A stretch of 17,236 nt of DNA from an uncultured Oscillospiraceae bacterium (GTDB taxonomy: Bacteria; Bacillota; Clostridia; Oscillospirales; Oscillospiraceae): contig CAJULM010000054.1 of assembly GCA_910587285.1 (NCBI GenBank), forward strand, positions 1 to 17,236, given 5' to 3'. This document shows, piece after piece, positions 6,526-12,793 of the stretch. The notes beneath the pieces were generated by a model, which was not told the origin of the DNA, did no database searches, and was given only the letters and a program-made list of their open reading frames with translations. The position numbers and the translations under genes were made by a program. Each line of letters starts with the position of its first letter. Positions within the stretch are counted from its first letter, which is position 1.

Positions 6526-7539
6526 CTAATGATGGGGCAGTGAGTTGTGTTTGGAATCTGACTCTATTGTAAGCGGGCTGGGCGGGAAAGGGAATATGCA
6601 ATCGTCTACATTATTTGCACAATCGTCCGTCAACGGGGCCGCGCCCTCGGACAGCATTTTGACGCTGCGCTCGTACTCGCTGGGCGACATCCCGGTGGCG
6701 ATGTGAAAGCGGCGGGAAAAGTAGTGGACGGACTGGAAGCCCAGGCGGGCTGCGATCTGAGTAAAGTTGAAACGCCCCTCCCGGATCATGCGCCGGGCGG
6801 CCTGAATTTTCAGCTGGTTGAAGTAGGCCGCCACCCCGCCGCCGGTGCGGGTGTGGAACAGCTTTTGCAACTGGCTGCGGCCCACCAAATTGTCCCGGCA
6901 GATCTCCTCCACGGAGAGGGGGCGGTCCAGGCGCTGCTCCAGATAATGCGCCACCTGGGCGAATACGCTGTCGTCTTCTCCCCGCCGCCCGTCCGTCGAC
7001 TGGGGCTGAGCCTCCCGCCGGATCAGGCGGATGAGCAGCTCCTCCAGCGCGGCGCAGATGAGCTGCTCTCCGCCGAAGGGCTGCTCCTCCCGGCGCTGAA
7101 GCTGGGTGACGGCGGATAGATTCAGCGGCGTGGAGAAGACGGCGGCACTCTCCGCGACGATGCGGCCCAGAAGGGTGCGCTCCTCGGCGCGGATATGGCT
7201 CACCCGGTTCCGGAAGAAGTCCATGGCAGGGCCGCCGCAGCCAAAGCCCACGACCACCAGGTCGGGGGCCACGCCCACGGCGGAAAATGCGTGGAATTCC
7301 CCCGGCGCGTGGAAAATAACCTGCCCCTGGTTCAGCTGGCAGCTGTGGTCGCCGGCGATGACCCGCACCATGCCCTTATCCACGTACAGCAGCTCCCAGA
7401 AATCGTGGCGTTCGCCGGGATAGGCGTAGCTGCCCGTATATTCAAAGTAGTGCACGGAATAGAGCTGGCGCACCGCGATGGGACGGGAAGGGGAGAGGGG
7501 GCGGTAGTCTAGACTGTCGTTGGCTTGGCGGCTGTTCAC
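6526..7539 (-). CDS. AraC-family transcriptional regulator with cupin-type sensor domain
   Basis: Predicted regulator of the downstream galE operon. The 337-residue protein has an N-terminal cupin-like sugar-sensing half (about 25-105; note HDFWELLYVDKG and the GQVIFHAPGEFHAF strand), a linker, and a C-terminal AraC double helix-turn-helix (about 193-292) ending in the typical FSRRFHIATGMSPSEY. A tail of about 45 residues beyond the DNA-binding domain is unusual and has low similarity to the core family. The reading frame extends to 7581, but that part lies inside the tRNA terminator. The GTG at 7539, 7 nt after GGGAGGA, is the better start. Only about 23 nt separate this start from the terminator of tRNA-Arg, leaving little room for a separate promoter. 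galE begins 15 nt after the stop. Confidence 0.88.
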   Translation of the reverse strand: MNSRQANDSLDYRPLSPSRPIAVRQLYSVHYFEYTGSYAYPGERHDFWELLYVDKGMVRVIAGDHSCQLNQGQVIFHAPGEFHAFSAVGVAPDLVVVGFGCGGPAMDFFRNRVSHIRAEERTLLGRIVAESAAVFSTPLNLSAVTQLQRREEQPFGGEQLICAALEELLIRLIRREAQPQSTDGRRGEDDSVFAQVAHYLEQRLDRPLSVEEICRDNLVGRSQLQKLFHTRTGGGVAAYFNQLKIQAARRMIREGRFNFTQIAARLGFQSVHYFSRRFHIATGMSPSEYERSVKMLSEGAAPLTDDCANNVDDCIFPFPPSPLTIESDSKHNSLPHH

Positions 7540-7562
7540 AGCGATTCCTCCCAAAGCAAAAT

Positions 7563-7599
7563 AAAAAACTGTCCCGCCCATTGGGCGGGACAGTTTTTT
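7563..7599 (-). terminator. Rho-independent terminator of tRNA-Arg
   Basis: A 17-bp near-perfect stem (left arm from 7563, right arm to 7599) closes a 3-nt loop. Its GC-rich core GTCCCGCCC pairs with GGGCGGGAC, and there are six T residues on the 3' side of either strand. It begins 3 nt after the encoded CCA of the tRNA on the minus strand. It is symmetric and could stop transcription from both sides. Confidence 0.92.
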
Positions 7600-7602
7600 G
7601 GA

Positions 7603-7679
7603 TGGTACGGCTGAAGGGATTCGAACCCCCGACCTTTTGGTTCGTAGCCAAACACTCTATCCAGCTGAGCTACAGCCGC
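7603..7679 (-). tRNA. tRNA-Arg, anticodon ACG
   Basis: The minus strand folds as a complete tRNA of 77 nt including an encoded CCA. The acceptor stem pairs GCGGCTG with CAGCCGT, with a G-U first pair. The D-loop reads AGCTCAGCTGGATAGAG. The anticodon stem TTTGG/CCAAA encloses the loop CTACGAA, giving anticodon ACG. The T-arm has GGGTTCGAATCCC. The wobble A is expected to be deaminated to inosine by TadA, decoding CGU, CGC and CGA. A promoter lies about 23 nt upstream and a strong terminator follows directly. Confidence 0.97.
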
Positions 7680-7702
7680 ATGTCCTTCGTGGAACCTTGC
7701 TT

Positions 7703-7731
7703 ATATTACCACAGCGAAATGAGAAATGCAA
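7703..7731 (-). promoter_or_regulatory. Promoter of tRNA-Arg with extended -10
   Basis: On the minus strand, TAATAT (7703-7708) is preceded by TGG, which makes an extended -10. TTGCAT (7726-7731) lies at 17-nt spacing. Upstream of the -35 are several A-runs (the complement of the T-runs at 7735-7765) that look like an UP element, as expected for a stable RNA promoter. Confidence 0.6.
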
Positions 7732-7780
7732 GAGTTTTTTTCAAATTTTTATTTTTTTATTTTTTGTTGTCAAAAATCCA
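7732..7780. promoter_or_regulatory. A/T-tract spacer between divergent promoters
   Basis: Runs of T at 7735-7741, 7746-7750, 7752-7758 and 7760-7765 form an AT-rich island in otherwise GC-rich DNA. It lies exactly between the -35 elements of the tRNA promoter (minus) and the lipoprotein promoter (plus). The spacing is partly helical, so curvature or an UP-element role for both promoters is plausible. Confidence 0.5.
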
Positions 7781-7809
7781 TAGGCAGGGGAGATAACTTG
7801 TGTTATACT
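7781..7809 (+). promoter_or_regulatory. Promoter of the lipoprotein-response regulator-kinase unit
   Basis: TATACT (7804-7809) is preceded by TGT, giving an extended -10 with five of six consensus bases. TAGGCA (7781-7786) lies at 17-nt spacing with four of six -35 bases. The leader to the ATG at 7855 is about 40 nt. Confidence 0.6.
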
Positions 7810-7854
7810 ATCCTTTAAGCGTGAGGACACAGCGGGCAAAAGGAGTGTGGGAAA

Positions 7855-9228
7855 ATGAGGCGCGGAATTTTATGCGGTTTGCTGGCGTGTGCGCTGGGCG
7901 TCTGCCTGAGCGGCTGCGTGTTTGAGCCGGTGGACAATCTGTACGCTCTGCCCGTGCTGCCCCAGGAGTATCGGGACCTTCAATCCACCATCGACTCCAC
8001 CATGAACGAGTTGGGGGCGGAGTACGCCACCATCAATTACGGCAACAACACCTCCACCATCCAGCTCCTGGATTTGGACGGCGACGGCGAGCAGGAGACG
8101 GCGGCGGTATTTCTCCGGGTGACTTCGGCGGAGGAGCGGCCCATGCGGGTGTGTCTGTTCCGCCAGGGCAGCGACCATGCCTACCGGCAGATTCATATGC
8201 TGTCCGGCGAGGGCAACTCGATTAACTCCGTGACCTATGAGGATCTGACGGGGGACGGCAGCCGGGAGATCATTGTCAGCTGGCAGCTCAGCGGCGGCGT
8301 GCACATTCTGGCGGCCTACAATCTCACCGGCTCCGAGGCGGACGAGCTGATGAGTACTAACTACAACGAGACTTATATGGTAGTGGACCTGGACCGGGAC
8401 GGAGGGCAGGAAATTCTGATCTTCCAGCAGGACAGCACCGGCGAGGGCTATAATCTGGCGGAATACTACGACTACCAGGGGGGCGTGATGACCAGAACCG
8501 CCGTGGCCCCCCTGTCCGACGGGATGCGGGACGTGGTGGCCTCCTCCGTGGGGCGGCTGGCGGACGGAACGCTGGGGGTATATGTTACGGTGGAGATTGA
8601 AAACGGCTTGCTCACCGATATCCTGACTCTGGAGCGGGACGGTCTGGCCAACGTCACCCGGGACCCGGAGAGCGGCATCAGCAACGCCACCGCACGGGCC
8701 TACACCGAGGTGGCTGCGGCGGACATTAACAACGATGGCGTAATGGAAATTCCCCGGGCGCGGGAACTGGTTCCCCTGGATGCGGAGAACAGCTCTCCCC
8801 AGTACTTTATCTATTGGCAGCAGTTTGACTCCAAGGGGAGAGGGAGCACCAGCTGCATGACCTACCATTCTGTGACGGACAGCTGGTACCTAACCCTGCC
8901 CAACGGGTGGGATACGGAGCGCATCTCGGCGGTGCGGGACGACAGCCTGAGCATCCGCGGCGAGCGGACGGTGGTGTTTTACTACTGGCCGGAGGAGGAG
9001 GACGGGGAGCCGGAGAAGTTCCTCAGCATCTACCGCCTCACCGGCAGCAACCGGCTGGCCCGGTCCAAGCAGGCCGGGCGCATTACGCTGTACAGCGACG
9101 GGACCAGCATATACTGCGCGGCGTTGAACGCCGGCGTGTGGGACTGCGGCTTGGACGAGGCGGAGCTGACCCAGCGGTTTAAGCCCATCACGGCGGAATG
9201 GGCCACCCAGCAGCGCGCTGGAAGGTGA
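7855..9228 (+). CDS. Putative lipoprotein with FG-GAP/VCBS-like calcium-loop repeats
   Basis: Exported lipoprotein of unknown function, 457 residues. The signal sequence ends in lipobox LSGC with the modified Cys at residue 21. At least four acidic loops of the D-x-D/N-x-D-G-x-x-E kind recur: DLDGDGEQE (73-81), DLTGDGSRE (130-138), DLDRDGGQE (178-186) and DINNDGVME (290-298). Each is followed by a beta strand, a pattern seen in calcium-binding beta-propeller (FG-GAP/VCBS) proteins. The start is ATG at 7855 with AAGGAG 9 nt upstream. The response regulator gene starts about 10 nt after its stop and the sensor kinase follows, so it is probably an accessory surface protein of this two-component system or co-expressed with it. 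No enzymatic motif was seen. The repeats are seen directly; the sensing role is inference. Confidence 0.85.
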   Translation: MRRGILCGLLACALGVCLSGCVFEPVDNLYALPVLPQEYRDLQSTIDSTMNELGAEYATINYGNNTSTIQLLDLDGDGEQETAAVFLRVTSAEERPMRVCLFRQGSDHAYRQIHMLSGEGNSINSVTYEDLTGDGSREIIVSWQLSGGVHILAAYNLTGSEADELMSTNYNETYMVVDLDRDGGQEILIFQQDSTGEGYNLAEYYDYQGGVMTRTAVAPLSDGMRDVVASSVGRLADGTLGVYVTVEIENGLLTDILTLERDGLANVTRDPESGISNATARAYTEVAAADINNDGVMEIPRARELVPLDAENSSPQYFIYWQQFDSKGRGSTSCMTYHSVTDSWYLTLPNGWDTERISAVRDDSLSIRGERTVVFYYWPEEEDGEPEKFLSIYRLTGSNRLARSKQAGRITLYSDGTSIYCAALNAGVWDCGLDEAELTQRFKPITAEWATQQRAGR

Positions 9229-9238
9229 CAATGAGAAA

Positions 9239-9943
9239 GTGGTGAATGCTTTGACAAGAAAGGTTTTGGTGCTGGAGGATGAGGCCAACATCCGAAGCTT
9301 TGTGGTAATCAATCTGAAGCGGGCGGGGTACGATGCCATTGAGGCCGGCACCGGCGAGGAGGCGCTGGCCCTCATTCAGCAGAACCCGGACGTGAAGGTG
9401 GCCCTGCTGGATATCATGCTGCCCGGTGAGATGGACGGCTTCGAGGTGTGCCGCCGTATTCGGGCGGGCAACGCTCAGATGGGCATCATTATGCTCACCG
9501 CCCGCACCCAGGAGATGGATAAGGTGAGCGGCCTGATGACGGGGGCGGACGACTATGTCACCAAGCCCTTTTCTCCGGCGGAGCTCACCGCCCGGGTGGA
9601 CGCGCTGTACCGCCGAACGGGCGGAGCCCCGATTCGGGATGTGGACGAGCTGGAACAGCCGCCCTTCCTGCTGAATACCCGCAACCGCACTCTGGAGAAA
9701 AACGGCCGGCGGATCAAGCTGACCCAGGTGGAATACTCTATTGTGCGGCTGTTTATGGATAACCCCGGCAAGGCCCTCAGCCGCGAGGAGATACTGGAGG
9801 CGGTGTGGGGCAAGGAGTATCTGGGCGAGCTGAAGATTGTGGACGTGAATATCCGCCGCCTGCGCATTAAATTAGAGGACGACCCGCAGAACCCGGCCTA
9901 TGTGACCACCGTGTGGGGCTACGGGTATAAGTGGGAGGTATGA
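9239..9943 (+). CDS. OmpR/PhoB-family response regulator
   Basis: Cytosolic two-component transcription factor. The receiver domain (about 7-120) shows acidic pocket residues E13 and D14, phospho-acceptor D58 in LLDIMLPG, switch Thr87 and conserved Lys109 in DDYVTKPFSP. The C-terminal winged helix (about 140-234) ends with the canonical wing NPAYVTTVWGYGYKWEV. The start is uncertain: GTG at 9239, GTG at 9242 or TTG at 9251 (LTRKVLVLEDE) are all possible, and the ribosome-site match GTGGTGA would favour the TTG. The gene follows the lipoprotein by about 10 nt and is paired with the histidine kinase downstream. Its last 60 bp are repeated at 10108-10167 beyond a structured 164-bp spacer. That separates it from the kinase by 258 nt, unusual for such pairs. 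Confidence 0.95.
   Translation: MVNALTRKVLVLEDEANIRSFVVINLKRAGYDAIEAGTGEEALALIQQNPDVKVALLDIMLPGEMDGFEVCRRIRAGNAQMGIIMLTARTQEMDKVSGLMTGADDYVTKPFSPAELTARVDALYRRTGGAPIRDVDELEQPPFLLNTRNRTLEKNGRRIKLTQVEYSIVRLFMDNPGKALSREEILEAVWGKEYLGELKIVDVNIRRLRIKLEDDPQNPAYVTTVWGYGYKWEV
9884..9943 (+). repeat. Direct repeat copy 1: 3' end of response regulator gene
   Basis: These 60 bp encode the end of the winged helix (PQNPAYVTTVWGYGYKWEV and stop TGA). They match 10108-10167 at 54 of 60 positions by hand alignment. The differences are two synonymous changes (ACC/ACT, TAT/TAC), GAG/GAA, GTA/ATA (Val to Ile), and TGA/TAG, which counts as two positions. This copy is the one in frame with the gene. Confidence 0.95.
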
Positions 9944-10107
9944 CAACGCCGGTCGGGTCGTCCTGCGCCGCGAAAGCGGTGCCGGCGCGAACGCGCCGCC
10001 AAGAATTTTCGCGCAGCGAAAATTTTGAAACCGGCGGGATTCATTCCCGGCGGTTTGAGTCAAATCCGGGGTCCCCGCAAAAGCCGCGGCCTTTTGTGGG
10101 GAGCGGC
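9944..10107 (+). other. Structured 164-bp insertion-like sequence of consecutive hairpins
   Basis: A single-copy segment between the two 60-bp direct repeats. Reading along the plus strand, it holds GC hairpins in 9965-9998 (6-bp GCGCCG/CGGCGC, with overlapping alternatives including a CCGC-GAAA-GCGG tetraloop stem and a 7-bp stem at 9983-9998). Next is a perfect 9-bp stem with loop GCA (10004-10024), then a 12-bp stem with one mismatch (10028-10056), then an 11-bp stem with one G-U pair (10073-10101). No long protein-like frame of its own, transposase or clear promoter was seen. It would be transcribed as part of the response regulator-kinase message. It could be a small non-autonomous mobile element, an interspersed repeat or a structured RNA element. 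Confidence 0.7.
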
Positions 10108-10167
10108 CCGCAGAACCCGGCCTATGTGACTACCGTGTGGGGCTACGGGTACAAGTGGGAAATATAG
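10108..10167 (+). repeat. Direct repeat copy 2: displaced response-regulator 3' end
   Basis: A second copy of the response regulator's terminal 60 bp, offset by 224 bp from the first and ending in its own stop codon TAG. It still encodes PQNPAYVTTVWGYGYKWEI but is not in frame with the regulator gene, because 224 is not a multiple of three. It lies directly upstream of the histidine kinase leader, so it may mark the original junction of regulator and kinase genes. Confidence 0.95.
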
Positions 10168-10201
10168 GGCCGTTATACGACGCCATAAAGGGGGGAGAGA
10201 G

Positions 10202-11707
10202 ATGGAGCAGGATGGCCGTAGAAAGCGGCGGAAGACTACGCCGGCGCAGCCCAAAAAAGAGCCGCTGGCGGAGGAGCTTCAAGGCCGTGTGGATAAAAAG
10301 GGGCTGAGGGGCAGGCTACGCTGGCGGTGGCTGCTGAATACGCTGGCTGCGACCTTTGTGGTGGTGTCCATCGCGGTGACCGCCTTTTCCCTGGTGATGT
10401 ATAATTACTATACCTCTACCATTCTGGCTACGCTGGAGAGCAAGGCCCAGACCGCCGCGGGGATGTTCCGTAACTATACTGAGACCACCTATCTCTTTAC
10501 CGCCCGGCAGTTTATCAACCAGTTTGAAGAAAAAACCACCATCGAAGCTCAGATTCTCAACTCCAATGGCCGGGTGCTCATGTCGTCCATGATGGACATA
10601 TCCGGCGCCAGTGTAGATACTTTTGATGTGTCCGATGCCATCGGCACCAAGCGGGTGGTGCCCTTTCTGGGGCCGGACCCCAACACGGGAGACCACATTA
10701 TCTCCGCTTCCGCTCCAGTGGTGTATAATGGCACGGTGGTGGGCGTGGTGCGCATGGTGACCTCTCTGCGCCAGGTGGAGGCCCAGATGACCCGCATTGT
10801 GGCGGCGGTGTCCGCGCTGGGGCTGGTGATTTTGGCCATCATGGGAATTGGGGCCAACTATTTCATCAAGTCGGTGCTGGAGCCGGTGATCCGGGTGACG
10901 GAGACCGCCAAGCGAATCGCTACGGGCAGCTACGGCGTACAGATGGAGAAAAAATCCAACGATGAGATGGGCGAGCTGGTGGACGCCATCAACGATATGT
11001 CCATGAAAATCGACCAGGCCGAGCGCACCCAGTCGGAATTTATCTCCTCCGTGTCCCACGAGCTGCGCACCCCGCTCACCGCCATCAGCGGCTGGGCGGA
11101 GACGCTGTATAACGGCGAGGTGCGGGACGCATCCGACGTGAAGAAGGGAATGGGTATCATCGTGTCCGAGGCCCAGCGCCTCACCCGCATGGTGGAGGAG
11201 CTGCTGGAGTTTTCCCGCATGGAGACGGGGCGGTTCAACCTGTCGGTGGAGCCCATTGATATCCTGGCCGAGCTGGAGGACGCGGTATACACCTACCGGG
11301 AGTTTTTCCGCCGTAAGGGGCTGGAGCTGGACTACACGGAGTGCGATGAGGACCTGCCCATCATCAGCGGGGACCCGGAGCGGCTGCGCCAGGTGTTCTG
11401 CAACGTGCTGGACAATGCGGACAAGCACGGAGGAGGGGGCGGGCGCATCGAGGTGTCCGTGGGCCGGGAGGAGGACAGCGTGGTGATCCGCATCCGGGAC
11501 TACGGCCCCGGCGTGCCGGAGGATGAGCTGCCCTTCATTAAGTATAAGTTTTATAAAGGTTCCTCTAAGGTCCGGGGTTCCGGGATCGGGTTGGCGGTGT
11601 GCGAGGAGATCATCAACAGCCATAACGGTGCGCTGAGCATCGGCAACGCTCCCGGCGGCGGGTGCGTGGTAACCATCAGCCTGCCCATAGGGGAGGAAAA
11701 CGGGTGA
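10202..11707 (+). CDS. Sensor histidine kinase, HAMP-HisKA-HATPase (partner of the response regulator)
   Basis: Membrane-bound sensor kinase, 501 residues. An unusual basic, Pro/Lys/Arg-rich cytoplasmic tail of about 40 residues precedes TM1 (about 43-67). An extracytoplasmic sensor region follows (about 68-198), then TM2 (about 199-222) and a HAMP linker (222-274). The H-box is SSVSHELRTPL with phospho-acceptor His286. The N-box is NVLDNADKH (401-409), the G1 box DYGPGVP (433-439) and the G2 box GSGIGLAV (459-466). The start is ATG at 10202, preceded by a GGGGGGAGAGAG ribosome site. The ligand is unknown. Position after the lipoprotein and regulator genes suggests one signalling unit, although the structured insertion upstream may alter the kinase:regulator ratio. 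Confidence 0.94.
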   Translation: MEQDGRRKRRKTTPAQPKKEPLAEELQGRVDKKGLRGRLRWRWLLNTLAATFVVVSIAVTAFSLVMYNYYTSTILATLESKAQTAAGMFRNYTETTYLFTARQFINQFEEKTTIEAQILNSNGRVLMSSMMDISGASVDTFDVSDAIGTKRVVPFLGPDPNTGDHIISASAPVVYNGTVVGVVRMVTSLRQVEAQMTRIVAAVSALGLVILAIMGIGANYFIKSVLEPVIRVTETAKRIATGSYGVQMEKKSNDEMGELVDAINDMSMKIDQAERTQSEFISSVSHELRTPLTAISGWAETLYNGEVRDASDVKKGMGIIVSEAQRLTRMVEELLEFSRMETGRFNLSVEPIDILAELEDAVYTYREFFRRKGLELDYTECDEDLPIISGDPERLRQVFCNVLDNADKHGGGGGRIEVSVGREEDSVVIRIRDYGPGVPEDELPFIKYKFYKGSSKVRGSGIGLAVCEEIINSHNGALSIGNAPGGGCVVTISLPIGEENG

Positions 11708-11758
11708 CATTTCCAGGACATCCTGGCAGAAGATATATCAATCAAAGGAGAAACATTC

Positions 11759-12727
11759 ATGGCAAATCAAGACTCACATAGTACGCCGTTCAAAACCACC
11801 TGCGGCGGTCAGGCTCTGCTGGAGGGCATTCTCATGCAGGGGCCGGAAAAGCGGGCCATCGTGGTGCGCAAGCCGGACGGAGAGCTGGATATCACGGAGG
11901 AGGAGATAAAGCCCAAGCGCGGGCTGGCCAAGCTGCCGTTCATCCGGGGGCTGTTTATCTTCGGCGGCTCCATGGTCCATGGGATGAAAGCGCTGATGTA
12001 CTCCGCCGAGGTATCCGGCGAGGGGATGGACGAGGAGGAGGAGCTCACCGGCCTGGACAAGTGGATCAGCGACCACTTCAACGACGAGAAGGCCACGGCC
12101 ATCATCATCACCTTAGCCGCGGTGATCGGTATCTCCTTTTCCATCGGGCTGTTCATTCTGCTGCCCACGGCGCTCACTGGCCTCATCGGCCTTGTGTGGA
12201 AAACCATGCCGCTGTGGGTGCGCTCGGTGATTGAGGGTGTGCTGAAGGTGGTCATTTTCATGACCTATCTCTATTTGTGCTCTAAGATGAAGGAGATTCA
12301 CCGGGTGTTTCAGTACCACGGCGCGGAGCACAAGACCATCTACTGCTACGAAAACGGCCTGGAGCTGACGGTGGAAAATGTCCGCAAGCAGCCCCGGCAC
12401 CACCCTCGCTGCGGCACCAGCTTTCTATTTGTGGTGATTGCGGTGTCCATTTTCCTGTCCATCGTGATTTTCACGCCGCTGGAGATTGAGAATACCTTCC
12501 TGCGCATGGCGCTGCATCTGCTGATGCTGCCCATCATCGTGGGAGTGACCTATGAGTTCAACCGCTACGTGGGTGGCCACGACGGCGCTTTGTGCCGGGT
12601 GCTGCGGGGACCGGGGATGTGGATGCAGAACTTTACTACCTTTGAGCCGGACGACTCCATGATCGAGGTGGGCATCGAGGCCCTCAAGCGGGTGCTGCCT
12701 CAGGAGAAGGGAACGGATCAGTGGTGA
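11759..12727 (+). CDS. DUF1385 family membrane protein (YqhQ-like)
   Basis: Conserved integral membrane protein of unknown function, often described as a predicted metal-dependent enzyme. The 322-residue protein has the family signature GGQALLEGILMQGP (16-29), several hydrophobic segments (about 112-142, 150-175, 221-242 and 248-265), FQYHGAEHKT (184-193) with conserved histidines, and HPRCGTSF (215-222). The start is ATG at 11759, with AAAGGAG 9 nt upstream. It is followed by prmC after 66 nt, an arrangement common in Firmicutes. A small 5-bp hairpin (11713-11726) sits between the kinase stop and this gene. No function beyond the family name can be stated. Confidence 0.92.
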   Translation: MANQDSHSTPFKTTCGGQALLEGILMQGPEKRAIVVRKPDGELDITEEEIKPKRGLAKLPFIRGLFIFGGSMVHGMKALMYSAEVSGEGMDEEEELTGLDKWISDHFNDEKATAIIITLAAVIGISFSIGLFILLPTALTGLIGLVWKTMPLWVRSVIEGVLKVVIFMTYLYLCSKMKEIHRVFQYHGAEHKTIYCYENGLELTVENVRKQPRHHPRCGTSFLFVVIAVSIFLSIVIFTPLEIENTFLRMALHLLMLPIIVGVTYEFNRYVGGHDGALCRVLRGPGMWMQNFTTFEPDDSMIEVGIEALKRVLPQEKGTDQW

Positions 12728-12793
12728 GAAAGAAGCCCGGAGCCATCGTGATCAGCGCAGTGTGATAACAACGCAGAGAGAGGGTGACAGCTC

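Noticed and set aside
5377..6543. Plus-strand frame of 388 residues opposite galE
   Set aside because: It is the complement of a full-length GalE with intact NAD-binding and Tyr-x-x-x-Lys motifs.
9231..9245. Four-codon frame ATG-AGA-AAG-TGG-TGA before the response regulator
   Set aside because: Too short to support and most likely chance between the lipoprotein stop and the regulator start.
9884..10167. Assembly error as the source of the duplicated regulator end
   Set aside because: The copies differ at six positions, show coding-aware differences and flank unique sequence, which a simple assembly duplication would not produce.
10316..11710. Minus-strand frame of 464 residues opposite the histidine kinase
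   Set aside because: His-rich antisense shadow; the plus strand has every kinase box.
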